DNA of 64,000 bases from Sporocytophaga myxococcoides DSM 11118 (GCF_000426725.1 NZ_AUFX01000006.1:62001-126000); one strand, 5' to 3'; numbered from the stretch's first letter, positions 34,820-44,150 are shown. Made by a program: numbers and translations. Notes: generated by a model not told the origin, from the sequence alone.

Positions 34820-37051
34820 ATGCTATCATTCAATTTTATTCACAAAAAAAGCTTTTACATCTTCCTCTCTGCAATCACAGGTTTTTTAGTTTTCAGCTTT
34901 TATTTTGATCTTACTATTGCAGATCCTACCAATATAACATGGATATACAGAGAAGGTGGTGATTTAGGAATCCATTACTTAGGTAGTTATTATTTCAGGT
35001 TAGATGATTGGCATTTCCCATTGACAAAAACTGTTTTAATAAATGCACCCGAAGGAAACTCTATCATATTCAGTGATTCCAATCCTCTTCTATCTTTAAT
35101 TGCCAAACTTTTAAAATTTATATTCCCGCCGGAATTTCAGTTAATAGGTATGTGGTATTTAATATGTTGGATATTGCAGAGTATATTTGGTTACCTTCTT
35201 ATTTTTAAGTTAACAAAAAATAATATTTACGCCCTTATATCCGGTCTGCTTTTCTGTTTATTACCAACTCAGGTATTCAGGATAAATCATGAAAATCTTG
35301 TAACATTCTGGCTGATCTTGTGGACTCTCTATGTCTATGTAGATAACGAAATGCCAAGTAAAAAGAAACAGATATTATTCTTTACAATCTTTGCTATTTC
35401 CAGTCTTATACATGCATATATAACTTTCATGGCGATATTTATAAGTGCAACATGGTATATCAAGAAACTGATTCCGCTATTCAGAGAAGATGATAAAAAG
35501 AATCTTTTACAATTTTTAAAAGTATCGGCAATATTATCTGTCTCTTTTCTGATTTTTTTATGGACTATGGGATATTTTTATAACAACCCACAAAACACTG
35601 GACTTCTGGGATTTGGCACATATGCAATGAACCTAAACGCTCCATTCAATCCAATTAGTACAAACTATTCAACTTTTATTAAACCTCTGCCTGTACTTGA
35701 AGGCCATTATGAAGGTTTTCAATACTGGGGAATGGGAATTATAATTTTATTCTTTTTCATAGCAATCCTTTTTACCAAAAAATATTTCAACGATTATAAG
35801 AGTCATCTTGGACTCTTTTTTGCATTGGTTTTAGCCTTTATTTTCTTTTCCCATCAGGATGAAATCTCTGCTTATGAAAGGTTCTTACCAATTGCTTTTA
35901 TATTGCTATATGGTATTATCAGCTATTCAATTTATAAAGAGAATGAAGTTTCTCTTTTATGGCTGATTATACCAGCATCATTCTGCTATATTTTAGCCCT
36001 TTCTAATAAAATCACTCTTGGTAATGTAATATTGTTCGAATTCAAATTATCCGGAGATGAATTTTATGCTGGCTTTTACCGCACTTTAAGATCCTCTGGC
36101 AGGTTCTTTTGGGTAACAACACATATCTTATTGCTTGCGGCTCTGGTATTGACATATAAAACCCTTTCTTCAAAGGTTAGATATCTGGTTATCTGCGTAG
36201 TCATTATCATTCAGTTCCTCGATCTTTCCAAACTTAGCTATAGATTCGACAGTAATAATTTCTCATACCAGTTCCCATTGAATGATAACCTTCAAAAGAT
36301 GATCAAGGCTTCACGAAAAGTAAATTTGTTATTTTGCTATGATACCAAAATTATTGAATTTGCAATGAAGAATCGCGTTCATCCCAACTACTTCTATACT
36401 GCCCATGATGCTGGAATCTTAACTGATAAAAGACTTAAACAGGAGTATGATGATTTTAAAGAAAACAAGATCAACGATGATGATCTATACATATTTCCTC
36501 AAAGTGAACTTGGACTAAATCTACCTGTAGATCTTAACGTCGAAACTTATCAGAATTTTTTATTTATCCCTCCTAAAAACTTCAAATCTGATCATACAAA
36601 ATTAATGATCGTTAAGAGGCAATATGACAAAATCCAAACTATTATAGATCAGATAAAGTCTAAACAACTTGTACTTATTTCTGCTAAGGATGAAGCTACA
36701 AATGCCATTTCTGCGCAATTTAGAAATGACTTTGATAATGCTTTTGGAGCGAATCTTAGAAATCTTGGATTCAGACAGTCCTATATAGCTGTTTTTCAAA
36801 ATGGAAAACTAGTTCATGAATCCATAGGAGCAAACAATTTAGTTGAATATTGGGGACAGTTTTATGGACTTAATTTCTACGTTAAAAGTACAGGTGCTCT
36901 TCAGGGAACGGATTCTTTTATAAAAATCAATAACATTGAATTTTCAGCAAATAACAGAGGATTAAACGTTGTTTCTCTTGAAGAAGCTTCACCTGATAAA
37001 TTCATTTTCAATTCCTTTAATTTTGACACTTACGAAAAGGCTTATCAATAA
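34820..37051 (+). CDS. Large membrane protein, GT-C-like (DUF6311-like)
   Basis: The 743-residue protein has an N-terminal membrane segment, a first loop with DLGIHYLGSYYFRLDDWHFP, and about eleven further membrane helices to residue ~480. A soluble C-terminal domain of ~260 residues follows. Acidic residues in the first extracytoplasmic loop followed by SDSNPLLSLIAKLLK resemble polyprenyl-linked sugar transferases of the GT-C fold, including the uncharacterised DUF6311 group. It is divergent from the GT2-methyltransferase pair, so a role in the same glycan pathway is a reasonable inference. It is followed by a clear terminator. Confidence 0.65.
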   Translation: MLSFNFIHKKSFYIFLSAITGFLVFSFYFDLTIADPTNITWIYREGGDLGIHYLGSYYFRLDDWHFPLTKTVLINAPEGNSIIFSDSNPLLSLIAKLLKFIFPPEFQLIGMWYLICWILQSIFGYLLIFKLTKNNIYALISGLLFCLLPTQVFRINHENLVTFWLILWTLYVYVDNEMPSKKKQILFFTIFAISSLIHAYITFMAIFISATWYIKKLIPLFREDDKKNLLQFLKVSAILSVSFLIFLWTMGYFYNNPQNTGLLGFGTYAMNLNAPFNPISTNYSTFIKPLPVLEGHYEGFQYWGMGIIILFFFIAILFTKKYFNDYKSHLGLFFALVLAFIFFSHQDEISAYERFLPIAFILLYGIISYSIYKENEVSLLWLIIPASFCYILALSNKITLGNVILFEFKLSGDEFYAGFYRTLRSSGRFFWVTTHILLLAALVLTYKTLSSKVRYLVICVVIIIQFLDLSKLSYRFDSNNFSYQFPLNDNLQKMIKASRKVNLLFCYDTKIIEFAMKNRVHPNYFYTAHDAGILTDKRLKQEYDDFKENKINDDDLYIFPQSELGLNLPVDLNVETYQNFLFIPPKNFKSDHTKLMIVKRQYDKIQTIIDQIKSKQLVLISAKDEATNAISAQFRNDFDNAFGANLRNLGFRQSYIAVFQNGKLVHESIGANNLVEYWGQFYGLNFYVKSTGALQGTDSFIKINNIEFSANNRGLNVVSLEEASPDKFIFNSFNFDTYEKAYQ

Positions 37052-37069
37052 TTAATTGTCTAGAAATTT

Positions 37070-37107
37070 ATACCTGTTCAATAGTTTGTAATAAATTGAA
37101 CAGGTAT
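37070..37107 (+). terminator. Rho-independent terminator
   Basis: A perfect 13-bp stem (37070-37082 ATACCTGTTCAAT with 37095-37107) closes a 12-nt loop and is followed by TTTTTATTT. It lies 18 nt after the large membrane protein gene. Confidence 0.85.
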
Positions 37108-37141
37108 TTTTATTTAATTACATTCAATTTTCTCTACGGAA

Positions 37142-38104
37142 ATGAAAAAAATAGCCCGAATACTCCTCATTACATTCATTGTATTTTTCATTTTCACTAA
37201 TTTTGTCGCCATTTTTCACAGCTATAAGTTTACGCACTTTTCTTCAGAAAAACTTGCCAAGCCCAAAAAGCCTGAAGACCTCACCTCCGCCGAAAAACTT
37301 AAGATAATGATACTTGGGGTAAAGATGCCCAAACCTTTGAATGAGACAGAACCTCATCAAAAATTTCAAACTATAGTACTTCAAAGCAATAAGAAAATCG
37401 AATGCTGGAGCATCAAGAATCAGCAGTCCAAAGGTACTGTGATTCTTTTCCATGGATACGGAGGCAAAAAGTCTTCTCTAATGGATAAAGCAGAGGTTTT
37501 TATTGATCTGGGTTATAATGTTTTTATGGTTGATTTTATGGGTTCAGGAGGCTCAGAAGGACTGCAAACCACTATTGGATATAAAGAAGCTGAAAATGTA
37601 AAAACAGCATATGATTATATAAAAGAAAAAGGTGAAAAGGATATTTTCCTTTTTGGAACTTCGATGGGAGCTGTTGCAATCATGAAAGCGCTTGATAAAT
37701 ATCCACTAGAGCCTAAAGGAATTATTTTAGAATGCCCCTTTGCAACGATGTTTGAAGCTACCAGTGCAAGATTTAAAGCCGTCGGAGCACCTGTCTTTCC
37801 AATGGCTGGCCTGGTTGTCTTCTGGGGCGGACTTACAAATGGTTTCTGGGCATTTGATCATAATCCTGTTGATTATGCAAAAAAAATTAAATGCAAGACA
37901 CTATTACTATATGGGGAGCAAGATAAAAGAGTTAGCAGGGAAGAAATCGATGCCATATATTCCAATCTGAATTGCTCAAAAGAACTAAAAACTTATCCTT
38001 TAGCGGGCCATGTAAACTACCTTTTAAAATATAAAACAGAGTGGACCAGAGATATTAGTACATTTCTCGATCAAACTAATAAATCCATTTATCCTAATCA
38101 TTAG
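37142..38104 (+). CDS. Alpha/beta hydrolase, membrane anchored
   Basis: The 320-residue protein has one N-terminal hydrophobic anchor (LLITFIVFFIFTNFVAIF). The fold starts with the oxyanion-hole block VILFHGYGGKKSSL. The nucleophile elbow is FGTSMGAVA (Ser of GTSMG), the acid block is LLLYGEQDKRVS, and the catalytic His is in PLAGHVNYL. This is a serine hydrolase, probably a monoacylglycerol-lipase or esterase-like enzyme acting outside the inner membrane. Its last codons overlap the convergent small membrane protein gene by 11 nt. Confidence 0.85.
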   Translation: MKKIARILLITFIVFFIFTNFVAIFHSYKFTHFSSEKLAKPKKPEDLTSAEKLKIMILGVKMPKPLNETEPHQKFQTIVLQSNKKIECWSIKNQQSKGTVILFHGYGGKKSSLMDKAEVFIDLGYNVFMVDFMGSGGSEGLQTTIGYKEAENVKTAYDYIKEKGEKDIFLFGTSMGAVAIMKALDKYPLEPKGIILECPFATMFEATSARFKAVGAPVFPMAGLVVFWGGLTNGFWAFDHNPVDYAKKIKCKTLLLYGEQDKRVSREEIDAIYSNLNCSKELKTYPLAGHVNYLLKYKTEWTRDISTFLDQTNKSIYPNH

Positions 38105-38384
38105 TAGCATCTACTCTACAGACTAAGTGAATGAAATAATGGATAACTAGTATAACAATTGGTAAAAAGAAAATAAATGAAGAGCCCGAGAATGAAACAG
38201 CATCAGGTGCACCGGATTCTATCAAAAAGTTAACCACTTTAATTATTGGAAGTATTGAAACCAATAACAGCAATAAAAAAAAACCTAGTAACAACAGTTT
38301 TCTAATTCTTCCTTCTTTTACAAAATATCTGATAAGAATATTTACCAGAATTTGAATAACGCAGATGATATAAAATACTTCCAT
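38094..38384 (-). CDS. Small membrane protein of unknown function
   Basis: The 96-residue product has three hydrophobic segments (residues ~2-20, 30-52 and 68-88), separated by a basic loop (VKEGRIRK) and a Ser/Gly-rich loop. The family is not recognised. The hydrophobic layout and a good ATG (38382-38384) argue for a real gene, though it overlaps the end of the hydrolase gene by 11 nt on the opposite strand. Confidence 0.5.
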   Translation of the reverse strand: MEVFYIICVIQILVNILIRYFVKEGRIRKLLLLGFFLLLLLVSILPIIKVVNFLIESGAPDAVSFSGSSFIFFLPIVILVIHYFIHLVCRVDATND

Positions 38385-38691
38385 TCTTTAATTTATACAT
38401 TATTCATACAAACTTAAAATTGAGACTTTAGCACGAAAAATTCACTTTATACTTTTATACACTTGAACGAATCTTATTGAAATAACAAGTTCAAACATTA
38501 ATGTGGACAATTTTTAACTTAAAACAGAAAAAATTAAACTCTCCCTACAAAATAAATATACAGTTGTAATCATTCTGAAAATCAGTAAACAAAATTAAAT
38601 TTTCAGGTTAATTATAAGTAATTTGATACTTTATTCTTTTTGCTGAAAAACGAATAAATTACTAAAATTGTCGGTTTAAACAATTAACACA
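38385..38691. other. AT-rich gene-free spacer
   Basis: The spacer separates the small membrane protein (minus) from the DUF2750 gene (plus) and must hold the latter's promoter. No exact TAnnTTTG box, hairpin or repeat stands out. Confidence 0.45.
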
Positions 38692-39147
38692 ATGGCACAG
38701 GATCAGGCTACAATTGACCAAAATCACAAAAAATTTATTCAACAGGTTGTTGAAACAGAACTGGTATGGGGACTTGAAACAGAAGACGGATTTGCGACTT
38801 CATCTTCCATGGAATATGAAGATGCAGATGTTATTGCATTCTGGTCAGATGAAGCCTCTGCTGCAGCCTGCGCAGGTGAAGACTGGGCTGAATATTCGCC
38901 AGCTTCTATTTCTTTGAGCGAGTTTCTTGAAAACTGGTGCATAGGTATGCAAGAGGATGGCTTGCTCGCAGGTACAAATTGGGATACAGACCTCACAGGG
39001 ACAGAGCTTGAACCACTTGATCTAGCTCTTGAAATTCTGGATGAATTAAAAGCAAAAGGCAAAAAAATTCAACTACAAGGATTTGCCTCTCAGGAAATAT
39101 TTGCTGAAGAACTGAAAAAGGCCTGGGAAGAAACCGAAGGCGAATAG
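38692..39147 (+). CDS. DUF2750-domain protein
   Basis: The 151-residue acidic cytoplasmic protein (C-terminus EETEGE) shows the pattern of DUF2750: VWGLETEDGFATSSS, IAFWSDEASAAACAGEDWAEY, LSEFLENWCIGMQEDGLLAG and NWDTDLTGTELEP. The family has no known activity. The gene stands alone, followed by two hairpins. Confidence 0.75.
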   Translation: MAQDQATIDQNHKKFIQQVVETELVWGLETEDGFATSSSMEYEDADVIAFWSDEASAAACAGEDWAEYSPASISLSEFLENWCIGMQEDGLLAGTNWDTDLTGTELEPLDLALEILDELKAKGKKIQLQGFASQEIFAEELKKAWEETEGE

Positions 39148-39189
39148 TTATTACTCTGAAATATCAAGTCATTTTTAAGATTGTTGACA

Positions 39190-39227
39190 TTCTACATGTT
39201 TTTCGCCAAATTGAAAAACATGTAGAA
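39190..39227 (+). terminator. Strong hairpin after the DUF2750 gene
   Basis: A perfect 15-bp stem (39190-39204 TTCTACATGTTTTTC with 39213-39227) closes an 8-nt loop. There is no long T run after it, so it may also protect the 3' end of the mRNA. Confidence 0.75.
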
Positions 39228-39254
39228 GGGTCTTCATCTGTAGATTTTTATAAT

Positions 39255-39278
39255 CTCTGTATGGTAAATAATACAGAG
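39255..39278 (+). terminator. Second hairpin, upstream of the glutamine-synthetase-like gene
   Basis: A perfect 8-bp stem (39255-39262 CTCTGTAT with 39271-39278) closes an 8-nt loop and is followed by CTTTTATC. It lies 77 nt before the next ATG and could be a second terminator or an attenuator-like leader element. Confidence 0.5.
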
Positions 39279-39354
39279 CTTTTATCGTCTAAATAGGTTC
39301 TCCCTACTTTATCGCTTTAAACTTCAATTTTCACTACACTTTTAAGTTGTACAA

Positions 39355-40704
39355 ATGAATCATAGTCAAATCATTGATTTCATAGAAAATAATTCTATTC
39401 AGAAAATTAAATTTGCTTTTACTGATATAGATGGTGTGCTTCGGGGGAAAATCATCCATCGTGACAAATTCCTGAAAGGTTTGAAGGAAAATATAGGCTT
39501 CTGTGATGTGGTGTTTGGCTGGGACAGTGGGGATGCTTGTTATGATAATGTAAAACTTACAGGATGGCATTCAGGATACCCCGATGCTCCTTGCGCCATA
39601 GATCTTTCAACTTTCAGAAAAATCCCCTGGGAAAACGATCTCCCATTCTTTATTGCAGATTTTGGTTGCAAGCCCTTAGCTGCATGCCCGAGAAGCTTAT
39701 TAAAGTCAATAGAGAAACAATGTCTTGATATGGGCTTTCATGCTGAATTTGCTCAGGAATTTGAATGGTTCAATTTTAGGGAAACTCCACAAACACTGAA
39801 AGAAAAAGAGTTCACGAAACTGAATCCTCTAACTCCTGGCATGTTTGGATATTCTGTTTTAAGGCCCTCTTATGAAACTACTTACTATCACAATCTCTTT
39901 GATTTATTATTAAAATTTGATGTGCCTCTTGAAGGGCTTCATACCGAAACCGGTCCAGGAGTTTACGAGGCTGCCTTGTTACGAGACAGCGTTTTAAAAG
40001 CAGCAGATAAAGCTTCATTATTTAAAACAGGGGTAAAAGAAATTGCTTACAAAAATGGTATCATGGCTACCTTTATGGCCAAATGGAATGAAGAACTACC
40101 AGGATGTAGCGGGCATATTCACCAAAGCCTATGGAGCCTGGACAAATCCGAGAACCTTTTCTTTGACCCAGTAAAAGAAAATAAAATGAGCGATCTTTTT
40201 AAACATTACCTGGCTGGCCAGCTATACTGTCTTCCATATATTCTGCCAATGTATGCGCCAACTATTAACAGCTACAAAAGATTGGTTGAAGGCGCCTGGG
40301 CTCCTACCACCATTACTTGGGGAATTGATAATAGAACCACTGCCCTTCGTGTATTAAATAGTTCAAAAGACCTGACAAGACTGGAAACCAGAGTTCCAGG
40401 CTCTGACAGCAATCCATATCTGGCAATGGCGGCAGCCCTCGCTTCAGGATTGTATGGAATAAAACATCAACTAAGACTTGAAATCTTGCCAACTAAGGGA
40501 AATGGGTATAAAAATATTGAGAACGGTAAGTTGCCTTCCAACCTCATAGAAGCTAGTCTGGCAATGAAAAACAGTCCGGTTGCAGCGGAATTATTCGGTG
40601 GTGAGTTTGTGGAGCACTATGTTAGCACTCGTGAATGGGAATGGAGACAGTTCTCTAAACACGTTACAGATTGGGAATTAAAAAGATACTTTGAAATCAT
40701 TTAA
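39355..40704 (+). CDS. Glutamine-synthetase-family ligase (PuuA/GlnA-like)
   Basis: The 449-residue protein has the beta-Grasp start FAFTDIDGVLRGKII, typical of PuuA/GlnT-type relatives rather than housekeeping GlnA. The metal and glutamate site residues are present: QEFEWF, ETGPGVYEAAL and CSGHIHQSLW. The ATP/glutamate block is SYKRLVEGAWAPTTITWG followed by NRTTALRV, and the last motif is LETRVPGSDSNPYLAMA. The enzyme should therefore be active, joining glutamate to ammonia or to an amine. It heads a same-strand series with a kinase-like and a HAD-IIA gene (64 and 60 nt gaps), which suggests a special amine or amino-alcohol substrate. Confidence 0.85.
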   Translation: MNHSQIIDFIENNSIQKIKFAFTDIDGVLRGKIIHRDKFLKGLKENIGFCDVVFGWDSGDACYDNVKLTGWHSGYPDAPCAIDLSTFRKIPWENDLPFFIADFGCKPLAACPRSLLKSIEKQCLDMGFHAEFAQEFEWFNFRETPQTLKEKEFTKLNPLTPGMFGYSVLRPSYETTYYHNLFDLLLKFDVPLEGLHTETGPGVYEAALLRDSVLKAADKASLFKTGVKEIAYKNGIMATFMAKWNEELPGCSGHIHQSLWSLDKSENLFFDPVKENKMSDLFKHYLAGQLYCLPYILPMYAPTINSYKRLVEGAWAPTTITWGIDNRTTALRVLNSSKDLTRLETRVPGSDSNPYLAMAAALASGLYGIKHQLRLEILPTKGNGYKNIENGKLPSNLIEASLAMKNSPVAAELFGGEFVEHYVSTREWEWRQFSKHVTDWELKRYFEII

Positions 40705-40768
40705 TCAAATCTGTGAAACAACAATACTTTAATACTACCTTTCAAACAAAGGGAATTAATAACTGAAT

Positions 40769-41812
40769 ATGAAAATCATAGATTACTCTCAAATTATAAA
40801 AGAAGCCTGGGGAAACTTTGATGCATCCAAGACCATTTCAAAAGTCGAAGATATCAGCGCAAAGGTTTCTACCAATCACGTATTCAGAGTAACCTTTGAC
40901 GATGAAGATATCATCATAGCAAAACTATCTTACTTCGGAAAGTATGAACATTTTAAAGAAGATCACAGACTGATTCACGCGCTGTCCAACAATCTGCTCT
41001 ATCCTTTTGAAAATGTACTGGCCAAATCTCTGGTAAAAAACAACAAAGTATATACTTACAGGTATCAGAAAGGACTTACAGATGCATGGGTTGTATTTTA
41101 CAATCCAATACGGGTTTTGGAAAAACTTCCCAGACGATTGGAAGAAGAACATATAGTCAAGCTCGGAAGAGAAATTGCTAAATTTCATAAAGCTTGCGCT
41201 AAAGTAAAAAACGTTCTTCCCAAATCATCCAAAACCCTTGTATCGGATATCGAACATCTGCTTGACATACTTGATACAGAAGACGGACAATTTGAACACA
41301 GAATGCATGTAGACTATCTTAGGAGTCAATGTGAGACATTTCTCAAGAATATTGAGTTATTAAATTATAAATCCTTTGAAAGCATTCCTGTATTTGTAGA
41401 TTGGAACATTGGCAACTTTTCCGTTACAGATAAGCTTGAACTATATTCCCGCTGGGATTACGACTGGTTCAGAATGAGTTCAAGAGTATTAGACTTCTAT
41501 TTTTTCAGTAGAGTCGTTTCAGATATTGGAGACAGAACAGTATTCAGTTATGTAATAGGACCATTGATGGAAGACAGATTTATTCTTTTCTTGAAAGAGT
41601 ATCATAAAATATATCCACTAACTCGCAATGAAATCCTGTTCCTTAAGGAAGCCTACAGATTCTTTATTTTAAACTATGTAATAAAACATGGAAGATATTT
41701 CTTTCATGAGATATATGCTACCAAGCTTCAAAGAGAAGCCTATGAAAGCTACTTCCCTTCCATAGATGAAGAATTCGATGCTGATAAAATTTTAAAAGAG
41801 CTGCAGTTATAA
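40769..41812 (+). CDS. APH-fold kinase-like protein
   Basis: The 347-residue protein resembles aminoglycoside/choline-kinase-like phosphotransferases. The N lobe shows HVFRVTFDDEDIIIAKL with the ATP-binding Lys. The C lobe has GREIAKFHKAC and the catalytic loop VFVDWNIGNFSV, equivalent to the HxDxxxxN loop. The Asp and Asn are kept, but the His two residues before Asp is Phe. The metal-binding region appears as SRWDYDWFRMSSRVLDF. It probably phosphorylates a small hydroxylated metabolite. It sits between a glutamine-synthetase-like ligase and a HAD-IIA phosphatase. Confidence 0.7.
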   Translation: MKIIDYSQIIKEAWGNFDASKTISKVEDISAKVSTNHVFRVTFDDEDIIIAKLSYFGKYEHFKEDHRLIHALSNNLLYPFENVLAKSLVKNNKVYTYRYQKGLTDAWVVFYNPIRVLEKLPRRLEEEHIVKLGREIAKFHKACAKVKNVLPKSSKTLVSDIEHLLDILDTEDGQFEHRMHVDYLRSQCETFLKNIELLNYKSFESIPVFVDWNIGNFSVTDKLELYSRWDYDWFRMSSRVLDFYFFSRVVSDIGDRTVFSYVIGPLMEDRFILFLKEYHKIYPLTRNEILFLKEAYRFFILNYVIKHGRYFFHEIYATKLQREAYESYFPSIDEEFDADKILKELQL

Positions 41813-41837
41813 ACGTCTTACCTCAGCATTAACCAAA

Positions 41838-41869
41838 ACTTACTACTTATTACTTAAAACTTATTACTC
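41838..41869. repeat. Low-complexity ACTTATTACTTA tract
   Basis: Degenerate tandem copies of ACTTAxTACTT fill the 60-nt spacer before the HAD-IIA gene. No clear function; similar spacer tracts are frequent in Bacteroidota. Confidence 0.5.
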
Positions 41870-41872
41870 CCA

Positions 41873-42724
41873 ATGGTGCAGTTACAAAATTTCAAATCCA
41901 TCGTTTCAAAATACAAAGTTATATTTTTTGATGCATTTGGAGTTTTGAAAAATTATAAGGGCTTGATACCTGGTATAGAACATACTTTTAATTATCTACA
42001 GGAGCACAATAAAGACTATTTTATTCTTACCAATGATGCTTCCAGAAGTCCTGCACAGCTTGCGGAATCTTACCACAAGCTTGGCCTTTTTGCCATCACT
42101 CCAGATAGAATAATTTCATCCGGAATGCTGGCTAAAGAATATCTTGATCTGAAAGTCAACCATGGTACTGTAGCCTATCTTGGGACTGAAAACTCCGCTC
42201 ACTATATAGAAAGATCAGGACTAAAAACCTTACCAATCAGTCAGCTTGAGCTTGACAATATTTCAGAAGTCAATGCTCTTGTATTGCTTGATGATGAAGG
42301 ATTTGACTGGAATAAGGATTTAAATAAAACTATAAACCTGCTTAGAAACAGGAATATACCTGTAATAGTAGCCAACACTGATACTACTTATCCAGTTTCA
42401 CAATCACAGGTTGCTATTGCTATCGGTGGGGTTGCGGAATTAATTGAAAATGTTGTCGGAAAGAAATTTATAAGATTTGGTAAACCTGACTCACAGCTTT
42501 TTAACTTCGCATTTGAACATGCTTGTGCCAACTGCATTGTAGATAAAAATGATATATTGATGGTTGGTGATACCCTTCATACTGATATAATGGGTGGAAA
42601 CAAATTTGGTTTCGATACTGCATTAATGCTCACGGGTATAACGCAGCCAGACATGGCAGAACAATATATCAGAAGTACTGGCATTATCCCAACATATATT
42701 TGCGAATCCGCCATTATCAAATAA
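41873..42724 (+). CDS. HAD-IIA (NagD-like) hydrolase
   Basis: The 283-residue protein has motif I FFDAFGVLKNYKGLIPG, motif II FILTNDASRSP, the IIA cap after residue ~70, and motif III/IV FIRFGKPDSQLF ... ILMVGDTLHTDIMGG. In motif I the nucleophile Asp is present, but the usual general-acid Asp two residues later is Phe. DxWGV/DxYGV-type variants are known in this subfamily, so phosphatase activity may be altered but not excluded. It is the third gene of the ligase-kinase-phosphatase series. Confidence 0.8.
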   Translation: MVQLQNFKSIVSKYKVIFFDAFGVLKNYKGLIPGIEHTFNYLQEHNKDYFILTNDASRSPAQLAESYHKLGLFAITPDRIISSGMLAKEYLDLKVNHGTVAYLGTENSAHYIERSGLKTLPISQLELDNISEVNALVLLDDEGFDWNKDLNKTINLLRNRNIPVIVANTDTTYPVSQSQVAIAIGGVAELIENVVGKKFIRFGKPDSQLFNFAFEHACANCIVDKNDILMVGDTLHTDIMGGNKFGFDTALMLTGITQPDMAEQYIRSTGIIPTYICESAIIK

Positions 42725-42734
42725 AACATTTTTT

Positions 42735-43213
42735 ATGATCAAAGGACTTTTTAGTATTAGTATTTTGCTTATTGCTCTTTTTCCGGGCGAAACAACCAAT
42801 TAATTGCATATAAAATTGATCAGATCCCACCAACTAATACAATGGTGATCAACTGTGTTGTTAAGAATGGACCAAAAATTTCACCGACTTACGAGAAAGC
42901 TGTTTGTACAGAACTAGTAATTGGAGTACTTAAAAATTTCATAAAACTTACGGAAGAAGATAAAAAGAGAATTCGCATCATTACCGATGAAAACATTTAT
43001 CAACTGAGATCAACAAATTCTCCCATCCCCAAAGGAGTTTATTACGCACTCACTAAAAATGGAAAGGGAATACCAATAAGCAAACTTGAGAATGTGCAAC
43101 CAGGAGATTTCGTGCAGTTCTGGACACTAACCTGGGGACATTGCGGATTCGTTAAAAGTATTGACATTGCCAATAAAACGATGGAACTATATTCTTCCTT
43201 CCCTTCTACTTAA
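42735..43213 (+). pseudogene. Frameshifted secreted NlpC/CHAP-like cysteine peptidase gene
   Basis: An ATG at 42735 opens a perfect signal peptide (MIKGLFSISILLIALFPG) but meets a TAA at 42801-42803. A one-base shift before that point joins it to the next frame, which continues through QLIAYKIDQIPPTNTMVINC to 43213. That part carries a papain-like layout: AVCTELVIGVL with the candidate catalytic Cys, QPGDFVQFWTLTWGHCGFV with the candidate His, and an ELYSSFPS ending. Taken alone, the second frame (ATG at 42842, 123 residues) would lack any export signal. Relatives seem to extend further at the C-terminus. A sequencing error is the alternative to a real frameshift. Confidence 0.6.
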
Positions 43214-43707
43214 TATTTAATGAATGTAAAAGTTTCTCTTATACATTTTTAAATAGGAGTTATTTTAGTATTTATCAAAGCTCTTCTGTTAAATGAACTT
43301 TCTATTGACTTAATAAAATCTTTTTTGCGCAATATTATTCAATCGATTGCTCTATCCCTTCATCCTTTAAAAGTTATTATAAAAATTCAGGAAGAGTAAT
43401 CTGGATTACATTCTTCAATATAAGTTCATTAAGTGCTAAAAGAAAATTTGTCACTTTTGAACACGGATATACATAATTTGTTTTCAATTAGAAGCTTTAT
43501 TTATACTTACTGTAAAAAAGTTGATCAATGATAAAATGGAACGAATAATTATTGGCAAGATTCATAAAGTCTGAAGTAAATTAGGAAAGGTAAGATCCTG
43601 GAATTTTCAGAAGCAAAGGACTTCCTTAAAAAAAAATAAAGTCTGGGTAGATGTTAATTTAATAAGGAAGAAAAAGAACTAACAGAGACTGCTAAAAGTA
43701 GAATTGG
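43214..43707. other. Gene-free AT-rich region after the broken peptidase gene
   Basis: The 494-nt region contains only short frames interrupted by stops and no convincing hairpin, tRNA or repeat. It may contain decayed coding sequence, but nothing could be recognised. Confidence 0.45.
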
Positions 43708-44109
43708 ATGTCAAAGGAAAAAGAAATTACAAAAGCAGAAGATTTTTCTGACCATGAGGAGCAATCCAATGTTCAGAACGAAACGGATAATGAATCTGAT
43801 ATGATTCTGAAGGTTCCTTCTTTAAAAGCTGGGAGAGTCAACATGGATGCAGAAAATTTAAATTTTTCTATTTCTGTTAAAGCACAGCTTTCTAATTTCT
43901 CCAATATAGAAATCGGAACTGACATTCATATTGATAAAATAAAACTAGATATAGATTCGCTTGAGGCAGAAGCTCTTTTTACAGCAAAACTGAAAAAGAT
44001 TGAAACTATTTTTATCAAAGCATTAGAATCACTAGATAAAAATCCAGATTTAAGAAATTGCAATAACCCAAAATCAGATAGAGAACAAGACGAAGATGGT
44101 GATCATTGA
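43708..44109 (+). CDS. Small acidic protein with conserved amphipathic core
   Basis: The 133-residue protein has acidic, low-complexity ends and a central core: ILKVPSLKAGRVNMDAENLN, VKAQLSNFSNIEIGTDIHID, LDIDSLEAEALFTAKLKKIE and ALESLDKNP. From memory this core resembles an uncharacterised family (VPxLKxDEIxLxVExLRARVSLxAEL ... IDRNP) found in actinobacteria and sometimes near gas-vesicle genes; this could not be checked. Alternating hydrophobic residues suggest a repetitive beta or helical layer. It is followed after 41 nt by another small gene. No gas-vesicle gene is in this window. Confidence 0.6.
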   Translation: MSKEKEITKAEDFSDHEEQSNVQNETDNESDMILKVPSLKAGRVNMDAENLNFSISVKAQLSNFSNIEIGTDIHIDKIKLDIDSLEAEALFTAKLKKIETIFIKALESLDKNPDLRNCNNPKSDREQDEDGDH

Positions 44110-44150
44110 GTTTTTTTATTGAAGTGTTATGCTCATAAAACAATAAAGGC

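Noticed and set aside
42842-43213. Intact small cytoplasmic peptidase gene starting at the internal ATG
   Set aside because: A signal peptide in another frame immediately upstream and continuing coding-like sequence before the ATG fit a frameshifted secreted protein better.
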